Assembly: GCF_018129985.1 (NCBI RefSeq)
Contig: NZ_JAFCKT010000011.1
Span: 1 to 64,000 of the forward strand
Source of the DNA: Bradyrhizobium sp. SZCCT0148
GTDB taxonomy: Bacteria; Pseudomonadota; Alphaproteobacteria; Rhizobiales; Xanthobacteraceae
Length of the DNA: 64,000 nt
Direction: 5' to 3'
Shown: in pieces, positions 33,029 through 41,806 of the stretch
Layout: each line of letters opens with the position of its first letter
Position numbering within the stretch: position 1 is the stretch's first letter
Notes under the pieces: generated by a model
Told to the model about the DNA's origin: nothing
Database searches by the model: none
Seen by the model: the letters and a program-made list of their open reading frames with translations, nothing else
Program-made: the position numbers and the translations under genes

Positions 33029-33756
33029 TCGAGCTCAACGACGTCCACAAGAGCTTTGGCGCGAACGAGGTGCTCAAGGGCATCACCGCGTCCGTGCAGA
33101 AGGGCGAGGTGGTGTGTGTCATCGGCCCGTCCGGCTCGGGCAAGTCGACGATCCTGCGCTGCATCAACGGTCTCGAAAGCTACGACCGCGGCGAGATCAG
33201 CATCGAAGGCCTGAAGGTCGATCGCGATGCGCCGTCGATCGTGAAGGTTCGCACCCAGGTCTCGATGGTGTTCCAGCGTTTCAACCTATTTCCGCACCGA
33301 ACGGCGCTCGAGAACGTCATCGAAGGGCCGCTCTACGTCAAGAAGGAGCCCCGCGCGCAGGCGTTCGAGCGTGGCCGCGCGTTGCTCGCGCAGGTGGGTC
33401 TCGCCGAAAAGGCCGACGCGCATCCGCCCCAGCTCTCCGGCGGCCAGCAGCAGCGCGTCGCGATCGCGCGGGCGCTCGCGATGCAGCCCAAGGCGATCCT
33501 GTTCGACGAGCCGACCTCGGCGCTCGATCCTGAACTGGTCGGCGAGGTGCTCGGCGTGATGCGCAAGCTCGCCGACGACGGCATGACGATGTTGGTCGTC
33601 ACCCACGAGATGGGCTTTGCCCGCGACGTTGCCGACCGCGTGTTGTTCATCGACGGCGGAATCATCGTCGAGCAGGGGCCGGCCAAGGCGCTGCTCAACC
33701 AACCCCAGCATCCGCGCACGCAGGACTTCCTGCGACGCGTGCTGCATCCGCTCTGA
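33025..33756 (+). CDS. Polar amino-acid ABC transporter ATP-binding protein
   Basis: 243 residues from the ATG overlapping the permease stop. Walker A is GPSGSGKST (about 33-41), the Q-loop is in VSMVFQRFNLFPH, the signature is LSGGQQQR, and Walker B with D-loop is AILFDEPTSALDPE. The H-loop His is in VVTHEMGFA. This is a HisP/GlnQ-type ATPase. It drives import with the preceding binding protein and permease. The PuuB-like gene follows after 12 bp, suggesting imported substrate is oxidised by it. Confidence 0.94.
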   Translation: MIELNDVHKSFGANEVLKGITASVQKGEVVCVIGPSGSGKSTILRCINGLESYDRGEISIEGLKVDRDAPSIVKVRTQVSMVFQRFNLFPHRTALENVIEGPLYVKKEPRAQAFERGRALLAQVGLAEKADAHPPQLSGGQQQRVAIARALAMQPKAILFDEPTSALDPELVGEVLGVMRKLADDGMTMLVVTHEMGFARDVADRVLFIDGGIIVEQGPAKALLNQPQHPRTQDFLRRVLHPL

Positions 33757-33768
33757 CCGGTTTTCGAT

Positions 33769-35052
33769 ATGACGCGCCTGCCTCTGCCGCCCTCGCTCTA
33801 CGCCGACACCGCCGTCGCGCCGGTCGCTACGCCACCGCTCGATGTCGACAAGACTATCGCCGTCGCGATCATCGGTGGCGGCTACACGGGCCTCTCCACC
33901 GCGTTGCATCTGGCTGAGCAGGGCGTCGATGCCTTGGTGCTGGAGGCGCAGGAGCCGGGCTGGGGCGCGTCGGGCAACAATGGTGGCCACACCAATCCCG
34001 GACTGAAGCACGACCCGGATCAGATCGAAGCCGATTTCGGCGCGGACCTCGGCCGCCGCATGATCGCGTTCTCCTACGGCACCACGAATTTCACCCACGA
34101 GCTGATCCGCCGCTATCAGATCCCGTGCGAGGCAAGGCAGAGCGGCACGCTGCGTGCGGCCTACAACGAGGCCAGTGCCGCCGCAATCGAAAAGACCGCG
34201 CAGCAGTGCATCCGCCGCGGCATGCCGGTGACCTATCTGAACCGCGAGCAGCTCCGAGAGATGACCGGCACCGACCGCTACATCGGCGCGATGCTGGATG
34301 CGCGCGGCGGCGATCTGCATCCGCTCAGCTACGCCCGCGGTCTCGCGCGTGCGGCGATCTCTGCCGGCGCGAAGGTGCATGGCGAGACGCCCGCGCTGTC
34401 GTTGCGACGCGAGGGGTCGCGCTGGCGCATCGAGACGCCGCGGGCGGTGGTTCACGCCGACAAGGTCCTGCTCGCCACCAACGGCTTTACCGACGATCTC
34501 TGGCCGGCGCTCCGCCGCACCATCGTGCCGGTGTTCTCCTCGATCGCCGCCACGGCGCCGCTCTCCGACGCGGTGGCCCGCGCCATCATGCCGACGCGGT
34601 CCGTGCTGTACGAGAGCGGCCACATCACGGTCTATTATCGCATCGATCAGCACAACCGCCTTCTGATGGGCGGCCGCGGCCCGATGCGCTGGATCAAGTC
34701 ACCGCACGACGTCGCCTATCTCATGCGCTATGCCGAGCGGCTCTGGCCGCAGCTCAAAGGTGTCGCCTGGACGCACGGCTGGAACAGCCGCCTCGCCATC
34801 ACTAAGGACCACTATCCTCACGTGCACGAGCCGGCCGAAAACATCCTGATCTCACTCGGCTGCAACGGCCGCGGCGTCGCGCTCGCGACCGCGATGGGGG
34901 CGCAGCTGGCGCGACGACTGGTCGGCGGCGCCAAGGCCGAGATCGACATGCCCATAACCGGCATCAAGCCGATCCCGATGCACGCGTTCTGGCCGGTGGG
35001 TGTGACCACCGCCGTGATCGCGGGGCGGGTGCGGGACCGGCTCGGCATTTGA
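33769..35052 (+). CDS. FAD-dependent amine/amino-acid oxidoreductase (PuuB-like DAO family)
   Basis: 427 residues. The FAD-binding motif IIGGGYTGLSTALHLAEQG is at about 35-53, and VLEAQEPGWGASGNNGGHTN carries the GASGNNGG signature typical of PuuB and related gamma-glutamylputrescine oxidases. The C-terminal SLGCNGRGVALATAMGAQLA closes the FAD site. Substrate likely gamma-glutamylated or secondary amine. It is 12 bp after the ABC ATPase, thus in the transporter operon. The stop touches the hairpin at 35055-35084. Confidence 0.88.
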   Translation: MTRLPLPPSLYADTAVAPVATPPLDVDKTIAVAIIGGGYTGLSTALHLAEQGVDALVLEAQEPGWGASGNNGGHTNPGLKHDPDQIEADFGADLGRRMIAFSYGTTNFTHELIRRYQIPCEARQSGTLRAAYNEASAAAIEKTAQQCIRRGMPVTYLNREQLREMTGTDRYIGAMLDARGGDLHPLSYARGLARAAISAGAKVHGETPALSLRREGSRWRIETPRAVVHADKVLLATNGFTDDLWPALRRTIVPVFSSIAATAPLSDAVARAIMPTRSVLYESGHITVYYRIDQHNRLLMGGRGPMRWIKSPHDVAYLMRYAERLWPQLKGVAWTHGWNSRLAITKDHYPHVHEPAENILISLGCNGRGVALATAMGAQLARRLVGGAKAEIDMPITGIKPIPMHAFWPVGVTTAVIAGRVRDRLGI

Positions 35053-35054
35053 AA

Positions 35055-35084
35055 AAGGCGCCGCCCGGTCAGGAGCGGCGCCTT
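35055..35084 (-). terminator. Intrinsic terminator of the small His-rich gene
   Basis: AAGGCGCCGC (35055-35064) and GCGGCGCCTT (35075-35084) form a perfect 10-bp stem. On the minus strand it is followed by a T run (positions 35056-35052), fitting the end of the 35105-35335 transcript. The same hairpin lies immediately after the PuuB-like stop and may also work rightward. Confidence 0.8.
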
Positions 35085-35104
35085 GCATCGTAAACTATCG
35101 GGCG

Positions 35105-35335
35105 TCAGCAGCGGCCCTGCTTCCACAGGCCGGGCGGACAGCCGTGACCGCGCCAGCCGACCTTGCGTCCACGCGACCATCCGTGCGGGGCGCCGTGGTG
35201 ATGATGGCCCATCGAATGGCCATGACCATGACCGTGGCCGTGACCGCCTCCATGTCCGCCCTTGGCCAGTGCGGGGCTGGCAAAGGTGAAGCCGGCCGCA
35301 ATGACCAGCGACGCGGCGAGCGCAAATTTCTTCAT
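35105..35335 (-). CDS. Small exported His/Gly-rich protein
   Basis: 76 residues from the ATG at 35335, with GGAGG eight bases upstream. A signal peptide (about 1-24, ending PALAKG) is followed by GGHGGGHGHGHGHGHSMGH and HHHHGAPHGW, then a basic tail with two Cys (GCPPGLWKQGRC). It could bind divalent metals such as Ni, Cu or Zn in the periplasm. Single gene with its own terminator. Confidence 0.8.
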   Translation of the reverse strand: MKKFALAASLVIAAGFTFASPALAKGGHGGGHGHGHGHGHSMGHHHHGAPHGWSRGRKVGWRGHGCPPGLWKQGRC

Positions 35336-35493
35336 GATGTCCTCCATTGGGGCGAGCGCATTTGTCCGGTCAATCAACGAAGCGCAGGCAGGTTGGTTCC
35401 TCGCAACCGTGGAGGCGTCATGAGACTCGTGCAGATGCATCATCGCGCGAGCGCTCAAGAGGTGCTGGCACGACCTCGCGTCGATCGTTGCGC

Positions 35494-37083
35494 TCAGCCT
35501 TCCGCCACCGCATCCGCCCAGGGATGGAAGATCTCGACCGCGCCGGAATTGACGCCGCCCTGGCGCATCACCACGCTCGGGCAAGCGAATTTTTGCGGCA
35601 AAGCCTGCACGCGAGTTTCTTCATAGTCGAAGCGCGCGGCAAGGGCTTTGCGGACATCCTCCGGCAGGCGAGCATCGCCGATCACCACCGCGCCTTCGCT
35701 GGCGTCGATGCGCGGCTGGTGGATGGCGGCATCGAGATCCATGCCGAAGTCCATCGCAAAGGAGACGAGCTGCATCACCGAGGGCAGGATGCGCCGGCCG
35801 CCGGAGGCGCCGACCGCGAGTCGCTTGCCGTCTTTCGTCTCTGCGATGACGGGCGTGTAGTTGCAGAGGCAGCGCTTGCCGGGCGCGAGCGAATTGGTGG
35901 TGCCCGGCGTCGGATCGAACCACATGATGCCGTTGTTCATCGCGATGCCGCTGTGCGGCGTCACGTATCTCGAACCGAACGACGACAGCAGCGTCTGCGT
36001 CACCGCGGCGATGTTGCCGTGTCGGTCGACCACGGAGAAATGCGTGGTGCAGGCGGGCGCCAGATATTCGGCACCGAGCGATCGCTTGCCGTCGGCATCG
36101 CCCATGTCCTTGAGCCGCTCGCGGAAGGCCGCCTGCAGAGCGAGGGCATATTCGACATAGGCCGCTGCGTCCGGCGCACCTCCCGGCTTCAGGCTCTGCT
36201 GCAACAGGCGCAGCGCGTGCGCCATGGTCGGTCCGGCCGTGAGTTCGGGCGTCGCATACACCTTGCCGTCGCGATACGGGATCGCCAGCGGCTCGCGCAA
36301 ATGCGCGCGGAAGGCGGCGAGGTCCTCGACCGACAGCGAACCGCCATCGGCCTTGATGTCGGAGGCGATGCTCCTGGCGAGATCGCCCTGGTAGAAGTCA
36401 CGCGGACCGGCCTCGGCGAGATGTGACAGCGTCGCTTTCAGCGAGTCCTGCGGCAGTCGCGTCTCGGCCTTGATGCCCCATGGCGCGGTCGGTGGCAGCC
36501 CGTCCTTCAGGAACGCGGCCGCGCTGGCGGGATAGCGCCTGAGATCGGCGGCCGAGCCCGAGATCGTCACCGTGGTCCACCAATCGACCAGCAGGCCTTC
36601 GCTGGCAAGCGTGGCTGCCGGCGTGACCAGATCCTTCCACGGCATCCTGGCGTAGCGGCGATGCGCCTCCTCCATTCCGGCGACGACGCCGGGCACCGCG
36701 ATCGAACCGGGGCCGTGGATGTTGCGATCGTCCTTCACTCGCGGCCAGGGGAAGAGATCGGAGGCCGCCCCTGCGCCGCTGAGTGGATAGTCGGCGGCGC
36801 GCAGGCTCTGCGGCGCGGACATGCCGTAGTCGATCACTTCGGTGCGATTTTCCTTGGCGCGGTAGAGCACCATTGCACCGCCGCCGCCGATCCCGCTGTT
36901 CCAGGGCTCCAGCACGTTCAGCGCCATGGTGGTTGCCACGATCGCGTCCACGCAGTCGCCGCCCGCCGCCAGCACCTGCGCGCCGACTTCGGCTGCCCGC
37001 CGCGACTGCGAGGCGACGATGCCGCCCTTGGACGTGACGGCGGGTTTGCGGACGGTTTGGTTGAGGCTGAACTGATGAGGCAT
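35494..37083 (-). CDS. ggt: Gamma-glutamyltransferase family protein
   Basis: 529 residues. The Ntn-hydrolase autocleavage site is in ACTTHFSVVDRHGN, with the nucleophile Thr at about 346, and the glutamate-binding region includes NSGIGGGGAMVLY and GIAMNNGIMWFDP. The final part ASGGRRILPSVMQ matches GGT proenzymes. No signal peptide is visible, so it may act in the cytoplasm, for example hydrolysing gamma-glutamyl amines or cephalosporin-like amides, rather than glutathione in the periplasm. The downstream PuuB-like neighbour fits a gamma-glutamyl amine pathway. Confidence 0.85.
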   Translation of the reverse strand: MPHQFSLNQTVRKPAVTSKGGIVASQSRRAAEVGAQVLAAGGDCVDAIVATTMALNVLEPWNSGIGGGGAMVLYRAKENRTEVIDYGMSAPQSLRAADYPLSGAGAASDLFPWPRVKDDRNIHGPGSIAVPGVVAGMEEAHRRYARMPWKDLVTPAATLASEGLLVDWWTTVTISGSAADLRRYPASAAAFLKDGLPPTAPWGIKAETRLPQDSLKATLSHLAEAGPRDFYQGDLARSIASDIKADGGSLSVEDLAAFRAHLREPLAIPYRDGKVYATPELTAGPTMAHALRLLQQSLKPGGAPDAAAYVEYALALQAAFRERLKDMGDADGKRSLGAEYLAPACTTHFSVVDRHGNIAAVTQTLLSSFGSRYVTPHSGIAMNNGIMWFDPTPGTTNSLAPGKRCLCNYTPVIAETKDGKRLAVGASGGRRILPSVMQLVSFAMDFGMDLDAAIHQPRIDASEGAVVIGDARLPEDVRKALAARFDYEETRVQALPQKFACPSVVMRQGGVNSGAVEIFHPWADAVAEG

Positions 37084-37203
37084 GATGTCGTCTTGATCTC
37101 TGTTGTTTCGGCGTTGCTGTGCTGGCGCGAAAGCTCAGCATTGGCGGGACGTGCGAAGGATGGCACATTGCCGCCAACGAGAAAATCCAAAGGGAGACGC
37201 GAC

Positions 37204-37977
37204 ATGGCTGGTGTGAAACAGGCGCGGGATGGCGCGGTCGGAGTCCTGACCCTGGACGAGCCGGCGAGCCTGAACGCGATGACGCCGGACCTGCTCGGCG
37301 CGCTCGCCGCCGCCATCGGCGAGATGTCGCAGGACGAGGGTATTCGAGCCCTGATCCTCACTGGCGCGGGGCGGGGATTTTGCTCAGGACAGAATTTGAA
37401 GGCGTCTGAAGCGCTGGGGGAGGACATCGCGGCCGGCGTCATGCGGTTCTACTGGCCCGCGTTCAAGGCGCTGCGCGAATGCCGCGTGCCTGTGGTCGTC
37501 GCCGTCAACGGCGTGGCGGCCGGCGGCGGCTTCAGCCTGGCGATGGCGGGCGACATGATCGTCGCGGCGCGGTCGGCGAGCTTCATCCAGGTATTCAGCC
37601 GCATCGCGCTGGTGCCGGATCTCGGCTCGACCTGGCTGCTGCCGCGGCTGATCGGCCGCCAGCGCGCGCTCGAGCTGATGTTGCTGAACGAGCCGCTGAC
37701 GGCTGAACGCGCCCATGAGATCGGCCTCGTGCGGCAAGTCGTCGACGATGAAGAGCTGATGGATGAGGCATTGACGCTGGCACGCCGTCTCGCCGAGGGC
37801 CCGACCCGCGCTTTGGTGGCAACGCGCAGTCTCGTCGAGGAGAGCGAGCATGCGACCTACGAGGCGCAGTTCCGTCGCGAGATCGAGCTTCAAGCCGTGA
37901 TCCGCAAGAGCGCCGATGCGATCGAGGGGCGCAATGCCTTCGTGCAGAAACGCAAGGCGAAGTTCACCGGGCGGTGA
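37204..37977 (+). CDS. Enoyl-CoA hydratase/isomerase family protein
   Basis: 257 residues from the ATG at 37204 (GGGAG eight bases upstream). Crotonase-fold motifs: ILTGAGRGFCSGQNLK (oxyanion strand, residues about 50-65), and NGVAAGGGFSLAMAGDMIVA. The usual Glu positions are replaced by IALVPDLGSTWLLPRLIG, resembling PaaG-type isomerases. It likely acts on an enoyl-CoA from aromatic or fatty-acid breakdown. Divergent from ggt. Confidence 0.85.
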   Translation: MAGVKQARDGAVGVLTLDEPASLNAMTPDLLGALAAAIGEMSQDEGIRALILTGAGRGFCSGQNLKASEALGEDIAAGVMRFYWPAFKALRECRVPVVVAVNGVAAGGGFSLAMAGDMIVAARSASFIQVFSRIALVPDLGSTWLLPRLIGRQRALELMLLNEPLTAERAHEIGLVRQVVDDEELMDEALTLARRLAEGPTRALVATRSLVEESEHATYEAQFRREIELQAVIRKSADAIEGRNAFVQKRKAKFTGR

Positions 37978-37995
37978 GGAGTTGCACTCCGGGCT

Positions 37996-38027
37996 CGTCA
38001 TGCCCGGGCCTGACCCGGGCATCCACG
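37996..38027. repeat. Half unit of the CCCGGGC-type Bradyrhizobium palindrome
   Basis: CGTCATGCCCGGGCCTGACC followed by CGGGCATCCACG is the first arm of the same repeat family as 3314-3395; the second arm is missing. It gives an independent copy showing that the family ends CGTCATG at its outer side, the mirror of the CATGACG at 14438-14444. Located in the 121-bp gap after the enoyl-CoA hydratase gene. Confidence 0.75.
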
Positions 38028-38098
38028 CTCCCGCGAGGGGTCCAAGAACGCCCGGCCATTACCAAGACACAGAAAACAGGAGGAAAAGGCTGCCGCGC

Positions 38099-38275
38099 TT
38101 AGAGCGAGCGGTTCAGCCGGCTGGCCTGATACTTGGCGCGCCATTTCGGGCCCGGCCCGCGCATATAGTGCAGCTCGGGGCGGTAGGGGTTGCCGGCGAC
38201 CCGGATCAGCGTCTGCCATTTGGTGGCGACGAAGCTCAGCGGCTGGCGGAACAGGCTTAGTGACGCGACCAGCAT
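38099..38275 (-). CDS. 58-residue basic protein, function unknown
   Basis: Short frame with a strong GAGGTG five bases before the ATG at 38275. The product begins MLVASLSLFRQPLSFVATKW and ends KWRAKYQASRLNRSL, with a basic C-terminal half and conserved-looking Tyr and Trp. It starts 10 bp after the stop of the DUF6894 gene in the same direction, so the two form an operon. No family recognised. Confidence 0.6.
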   Translation of the reverse strand: MLVASLSLFRQPLSFVATKWQTLIRVAGNPYRPELHYMRGPGPKWRAKYQASRLNRSL

Positions 38276-38284
38276 GGCATCACC

Positions 38285-38518
38285 TCAATGCGGCTTGCCG
38301 AGCATGGCGGTGAAGGGGAGATCGAAAATCTCTTCGCCGTCGTCGTCGCTGACATGGATCACCCAATCACGCCAGTCTTCGTTGCTGGGCGTCAGGATCA
38401 TCGAACGCATGATTTGGGATGCACGGTCGCGCGCCTCCGTGAGATTGGAGACGGCGGTGCCGTAGCGGTCGATCAGCGTGCCCTCGGTGTTCGAGCAGTG
38501 AAAAAAGACCTGGACCAT
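38285..38518 (-). CDS. DUF6894 family small protein
   Basis: 77 residues from the ATG at 38518 (AGGAGG six bases upstream). The pattern is that of DUF6894 proteins, common in Bradyrhizobium: VQVFFHCSNTEGTLIDRYGT, the helix ARDRASQIMRSMI, and the closing WVIHVSDDDGEEIFDLPF. Function unknown. A CGGGTGG/CCACCCG dyad (38543-38549 and 38560-38566) upstream may be an operator or part of the leader. Confidence 0.75.
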   Translation of the reverse strand: MVQVFFHCSNTEGTLIDRYGTAVSNLTEARDRASQIMRSMILTPSNEDWRDWVIHVSDDDGEEIFDLPFTAMLGKPH

Positions 38519-38725
38519 ATGCGCCTCCTGGCGGGAGCAACTCGGGTGGCAAATCGGTACCACCCGAAGCCTTCGCGAAACATTCGGGTCGATCCCGGTG
38601 AGGGAATCTACGGAGATTGGTCGGCCCAGAGGTCGCTAAAGGTTTAATCACAGGCGAGTGATGTTCGACTGGACTGCGTTCGGACAGCATGGAACAGACT
38701 TTCGCAGGAAATCGGGGGAGATGTC

Positions 38726-40798
38726 GTGAGCTGCTTCACATCCGGGCGTGAACGCCGAGGCCTGCGCGCATGTGCGGGACTCTTGGCGACGCTACTTGGG
38801 CTCACCTCGGCGGCGGCGTCGGACCCGCTCCGCCGCAGCGGCTATGTGATCGGCGCGGAAACCTGTGGCAGCGGCGATCTCGTTTTTCCCAGGATCCAGA
38901 TCGACATGAAGGCCGGATTTTGCGCCGGGCTCGTCGCCAGCGAAGAGGATCGTCTCAAGTTTCCGCGTGCGATCGTCCAGGTGCCCGGCCGCGAGCTGTT
39001 CGTGATTGCCGACATGGGCGGCTGGGGCCACGCCGATGGACGGCTGCTACTGCTCGATCCGCGCGCGGCTCAGGGCGCGCGGTTCAAGGAATTGCTGACC
39101 GGCATCGAATATCCGTTCGGCCTTTCCATCGGCCCGGACAGGAAGCTCTACGCATCGACCGCCGAGACCATCTTCCGGTTCGATCCGCTCGCGGACAATC
39201 CGCGCGGCACGGTCGAGACCATCATCCGTCACATGCCGGGCCGCCGGATCACGCTGCCAGACGGCACAAAGGTCGAGGAGAGCGCACATCCGCTCAAGCA
39301 GTTCGTCTTCGACAAAGCAGGCCGGCTCTTCGTCAATGTCGGCTCGCACAGCGACGACTGCATCACGCAGGCGCCGATCACAAGGCCTTGCGCGGCGGCC
39401 GAGGGCGCCTCCGCCATGGCGTCGATCTGGCTGTTCACACCGCCTGCGAGCGGCGTTTTTCCGGCATTGACACCGAAGGATCCCGATCCGCCGCACATTG
39501 TCTATGCACGGGGCTTGCGCAATTCGATGGCGATGGCGCTGCATCCGAATTTTCCAGATGCCGGCTACGCCTTCCTGCAGGGCGAGAACAGCCGCGATTT
39601 GCCTGATATCTTCAAGCCGAACGAGGAGATCAACGCGATCGAGCCGGGCAGGCATTATGGCTGGCCCTATTGCTATGATCTGTCGACGCCGAGCCCGGAA
39701 TTCAGAAACGTGCTGAAAAGCGGGGTCTACAAATCGCTCTGCACGGCCAACGCCCTCTACAAGCCGCCGCTATCGCTGATGCCGCCGCATGGCGCGCCGC
39801 TCGCGATGCTCTATTATCACGGCGATAAATTTCCGGAGTTGGAGGGCAGGCTGCTGGTCGGTCTGCACGGCTATCGTCCGACCGGCAGCCGTGTCCTCGT
39901 CTATGATGTCGACGATCACGGTTTTCCCAAGCCTTCCCCGGCGCCGGTGCGCTACCGAGTCAGCTGCGCTGCCGATCCGGTGCGCAGCTTTCAGACCGAC
40001 ACTGGCGAGGTCGCCGCCGCGCCGTTCGACGAGCTGATCGCAGGCTGGCAACGCGTCAACGGTGCGCGGCCGCAAGGCGCGCCCGTCGGCATGACGGTTG
40101 CCGAGGACGGCGCGATCTGGCTGGTCGAGGACAAGAACCAGACAGTGATCCGCATCGACCGTGCTGTGGGTGATCCGCCGCCACCGCTGCCGTGTGACAT
40201 GCGCAGCCAGGCGATGATCGACCAGCTCGCGGCCTTCGTCGCTCGGGATGCGCAGAACAGCGCCCGGCTCATCACGCTGCGTAAAGGCCTCGTCGAGAAG
40301 CATTGCATTGGCTGCCATTCGGATTTCGGTTTGAAGGGCGGCCAATCGGAAGCGGAGAAGGACGCGGCGGTGCTCCGCTTCATGCTCTCGCAGGACGGCT
40401 GGATCTATCCCGGCGATCCCGGCGCCGGCAGACTGCGTACGCGGCTCCGCGGTCTCGGCGCCGGGAAGCTGATGCCGCCGGGCGGCGAGAGCCTGCCGAA
40501 GACCGAGCCCGGATATGCGCGCCTGCTCGACACCACGGATGTGCTCGTTGCGACAATGGTTCCGGGCACGCGGATGCGGATCAAGCCGGGACCACCGCAG
40601 CGCAAGTTCTTTGGCAAGGCCAACAAGGAATGCGGCGAAATACCGGCCGGAAAGGTCGTTGTCGTGACACAAAGGAACGCTGTAGACAAACCCGGCTTCA
40701 GCCGATTCTTCCGGCCGGCCGATCCCTATTTGAATGGCGAGTGCAGCGACGGCGATGGCTATTACATCCGGCAGGAATTTCTGGTGCCTGTGCAGTAG
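38726..40798 (+). CDS. PQQ-type sugar dehydrogenase fused to a cytochrome c domain
   Basis: 690 residues. A signal peptide ends near SAAASD. The first part (about 35-480) is a six-bladed propeller of the sorbosone/glucose dehydrogenase type: FPRAIVQVPGRELFVIADMG, IVYARGLRNSMAMALHPNFP, GENSRDLPDIFKPNEEIN, GRHYGWPYCYD. The last part has one heme-c motif CIGCH (about 526-530) with a likely Met ligand in GKLMPPGGES. Periplasmic sugar or aldehyde oxidation with direct electron transfer to heme is inferred. The final 90 residues are not recognised. The next gene overlaps its 3' end. Confidence 0.8.
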   Translation: MSCFTSGRERRGLRACAGLLATLLGLTSAAASDPLRRSGYVIGAETCGSGDLVFPRIQIDMKAGFCAGLVASEEDRLKFPRAIVQVPGRELFVIADMGGWGHADGRLLLLDPRAAQGARFKELLTGIEYPFGLSIGPDRKLYASTAETIFRFDPLADNPRGTVETIIRHMPGRRITLPDGTKVEESAHPLKQFVFDKAGRLFVNVGSHSDDCITQAPITRPCAAAEGASAMASIWLFTPPASGVFPALTPKDPDPPHIVYARGLRNSMAMALHPNFPDAGYAFLQGENSRDLPDIFKPNEEINAIEPGRHYGWPYCYDLSTPSPEFRNVLKSGVYKSLCTANALYKPPLSLMPPHGAPLAMLYYHGDKFPELEGRLLVGLHGYRPTGSRVLVYDVDDHGFPKPSPAPVRYRVSCAADPVRSFQTDTGEVAAAPFDELIAGWQRVNGARPQGAPVGMTVAEDGAIWLVEDKNQTVIRIDRAVGDPPPPLPCDMRSQAMIDQLAAFVARDAQNSARLITLRKGLVEKHCIGCHSDFGLKGGQSEAEKDAAVLRFMLSQDGWIYPGDPGAGRLRTRLRGLGAGKLMPPGGESLPKTEPGYARLLDTTDVLVATMVPGTRMRIKPGPPQRKFFGKANKECGEIPAGKVVVVTQRNAVDKPGFSRFFRPADPYLNGECSDGDGYYIRQEFLVPVQ

Positions 40799-41696
40799 CC
40801 TCCTCATCGTCGTTGCGACGGCGTCCGCCCGCGCGGAGACGAAGCTGTTCGAGAGCGCGCAGGTCACGCCTGCCGGCGAATACACGCATGGCATCGAGGG
40901 GCCCGCGGCCGACCTCGAGGGCAATTTGTTCGTGGTCAATCTCGGCAAGCCCGGCACCATCGGTCGGTTGCCTGCCGGCGGCACCGCGTCGGAGATCTTC
41001 ACGGCGTTGCCAGATGGCAGTGTCGGGAACGCCATCCGCTTCGATCGCAGCGGCACCATGTTCATCGCCGACTACAAGAAGCACAACATCTTCGCGATTG
41101 CGAAGGGGACGACCGAGCCGTCTCTCTGGTTTCACTCCGACGAGATGAATCAGCCCAACGACATCACGATCGCGCGCGAGGGCACGATCTATGCGAGCGA
41201 TCCGAACTGGAAGGGCCGTGAAGGCCATATCTGGCGGATCACGAAAGCCGCCGACGGCACGGTGCAGGGACAGATCATGTCGGCGCCGCGTGCGATGGGC
41301 ACCACCAACGGCATCGATCTCAGCCCCGACGGCAAGACGCTCTACGTCGGGGAATCCAGCAACGGACAGATCTGGTCCTACGCGATCAACGGCAGCGAGC
41401 TCACGGCCGCGAAGCTGGTCAAGGCATTTCAGCCCGACACCGTCGACGGACTGCGCACCGATACTGCTGGCCGGCTCTATGTCGCGCGCATTCTCAAGGG
41501 CACGATCGCGCTGATGAAACCGAATGGCGTGGTCGAGCGGGAGATTGTGCTGAAAGCCAAGGAGCCGACCAATCTCGCCTTCGGCGGCAGCGACGGTAAG
41601 ACGGTCTTCGTCACCCAGCGCCAGGGCGGCTTCATCGAGTCCTTCCGCACCGATCAGCCGGGTCGCGAGCATTGCCTGCAGCGCGGACGCTGCTGA
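40755..41696 (+). CDS. Exported SMP-30/gluconolactonase-like protein
   Basis: 313 residues from the ATG at 40755, or 320 from 40734; both lie inside the 3' end of the dehydrogenase gene. A signal peptide ends near ASARAE. The propeller fold is seen in GIEGPAADLEGNLFVVNLGK, NQPNDITIAREGTIYASDP, GTTNGIDLSPDGKTLYVGES and DTVDGLRTDTAGRLYVAR. Members hydrolyse lactones such as gluconolactone, which the preceding dehydrogenase would make. The 44-65 bp overlap suggests translational coupling and a common pathway. Confidence 0.8.
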   Translation: MAITSGRNFWCLCSSLLIVVATASARAETKLFESAQVTPAGEYTHGIEGPAADLEGNLFVVNLGKPGTIGRLPAGGTASEIFTALPDGSVGNAIRFDRSGTMFIADYKKHNIFAIAKGTTEPSLWFHSDEMNQPNDITIAREGTIYASDPNWKGREGHIWRITKAADGTVQGQIMSAPRAMGTTNGIDLSPDGKTLYVGESSNGQIWSYAINGSELTAAKLVKAFQPDTVDGLRTDTAGRLYVARILKGTIALMKPNGVVEREIVLKAKEPTNLAFGGSDGKTVFVTQRQGGFIESFRTDQPGREHCLQRGRC

Positions 41697-41806
41697 GCTC
41701 GGTCTGCTTCCGGCGCAGGGCGAGGCGGCATTCTTCTTGCTTGCATCTGGCGGCCGCAGTGATCAAGACATCTGTGGCAGCTTCAAAACGACTACGGAGT
41801 GTTTGA

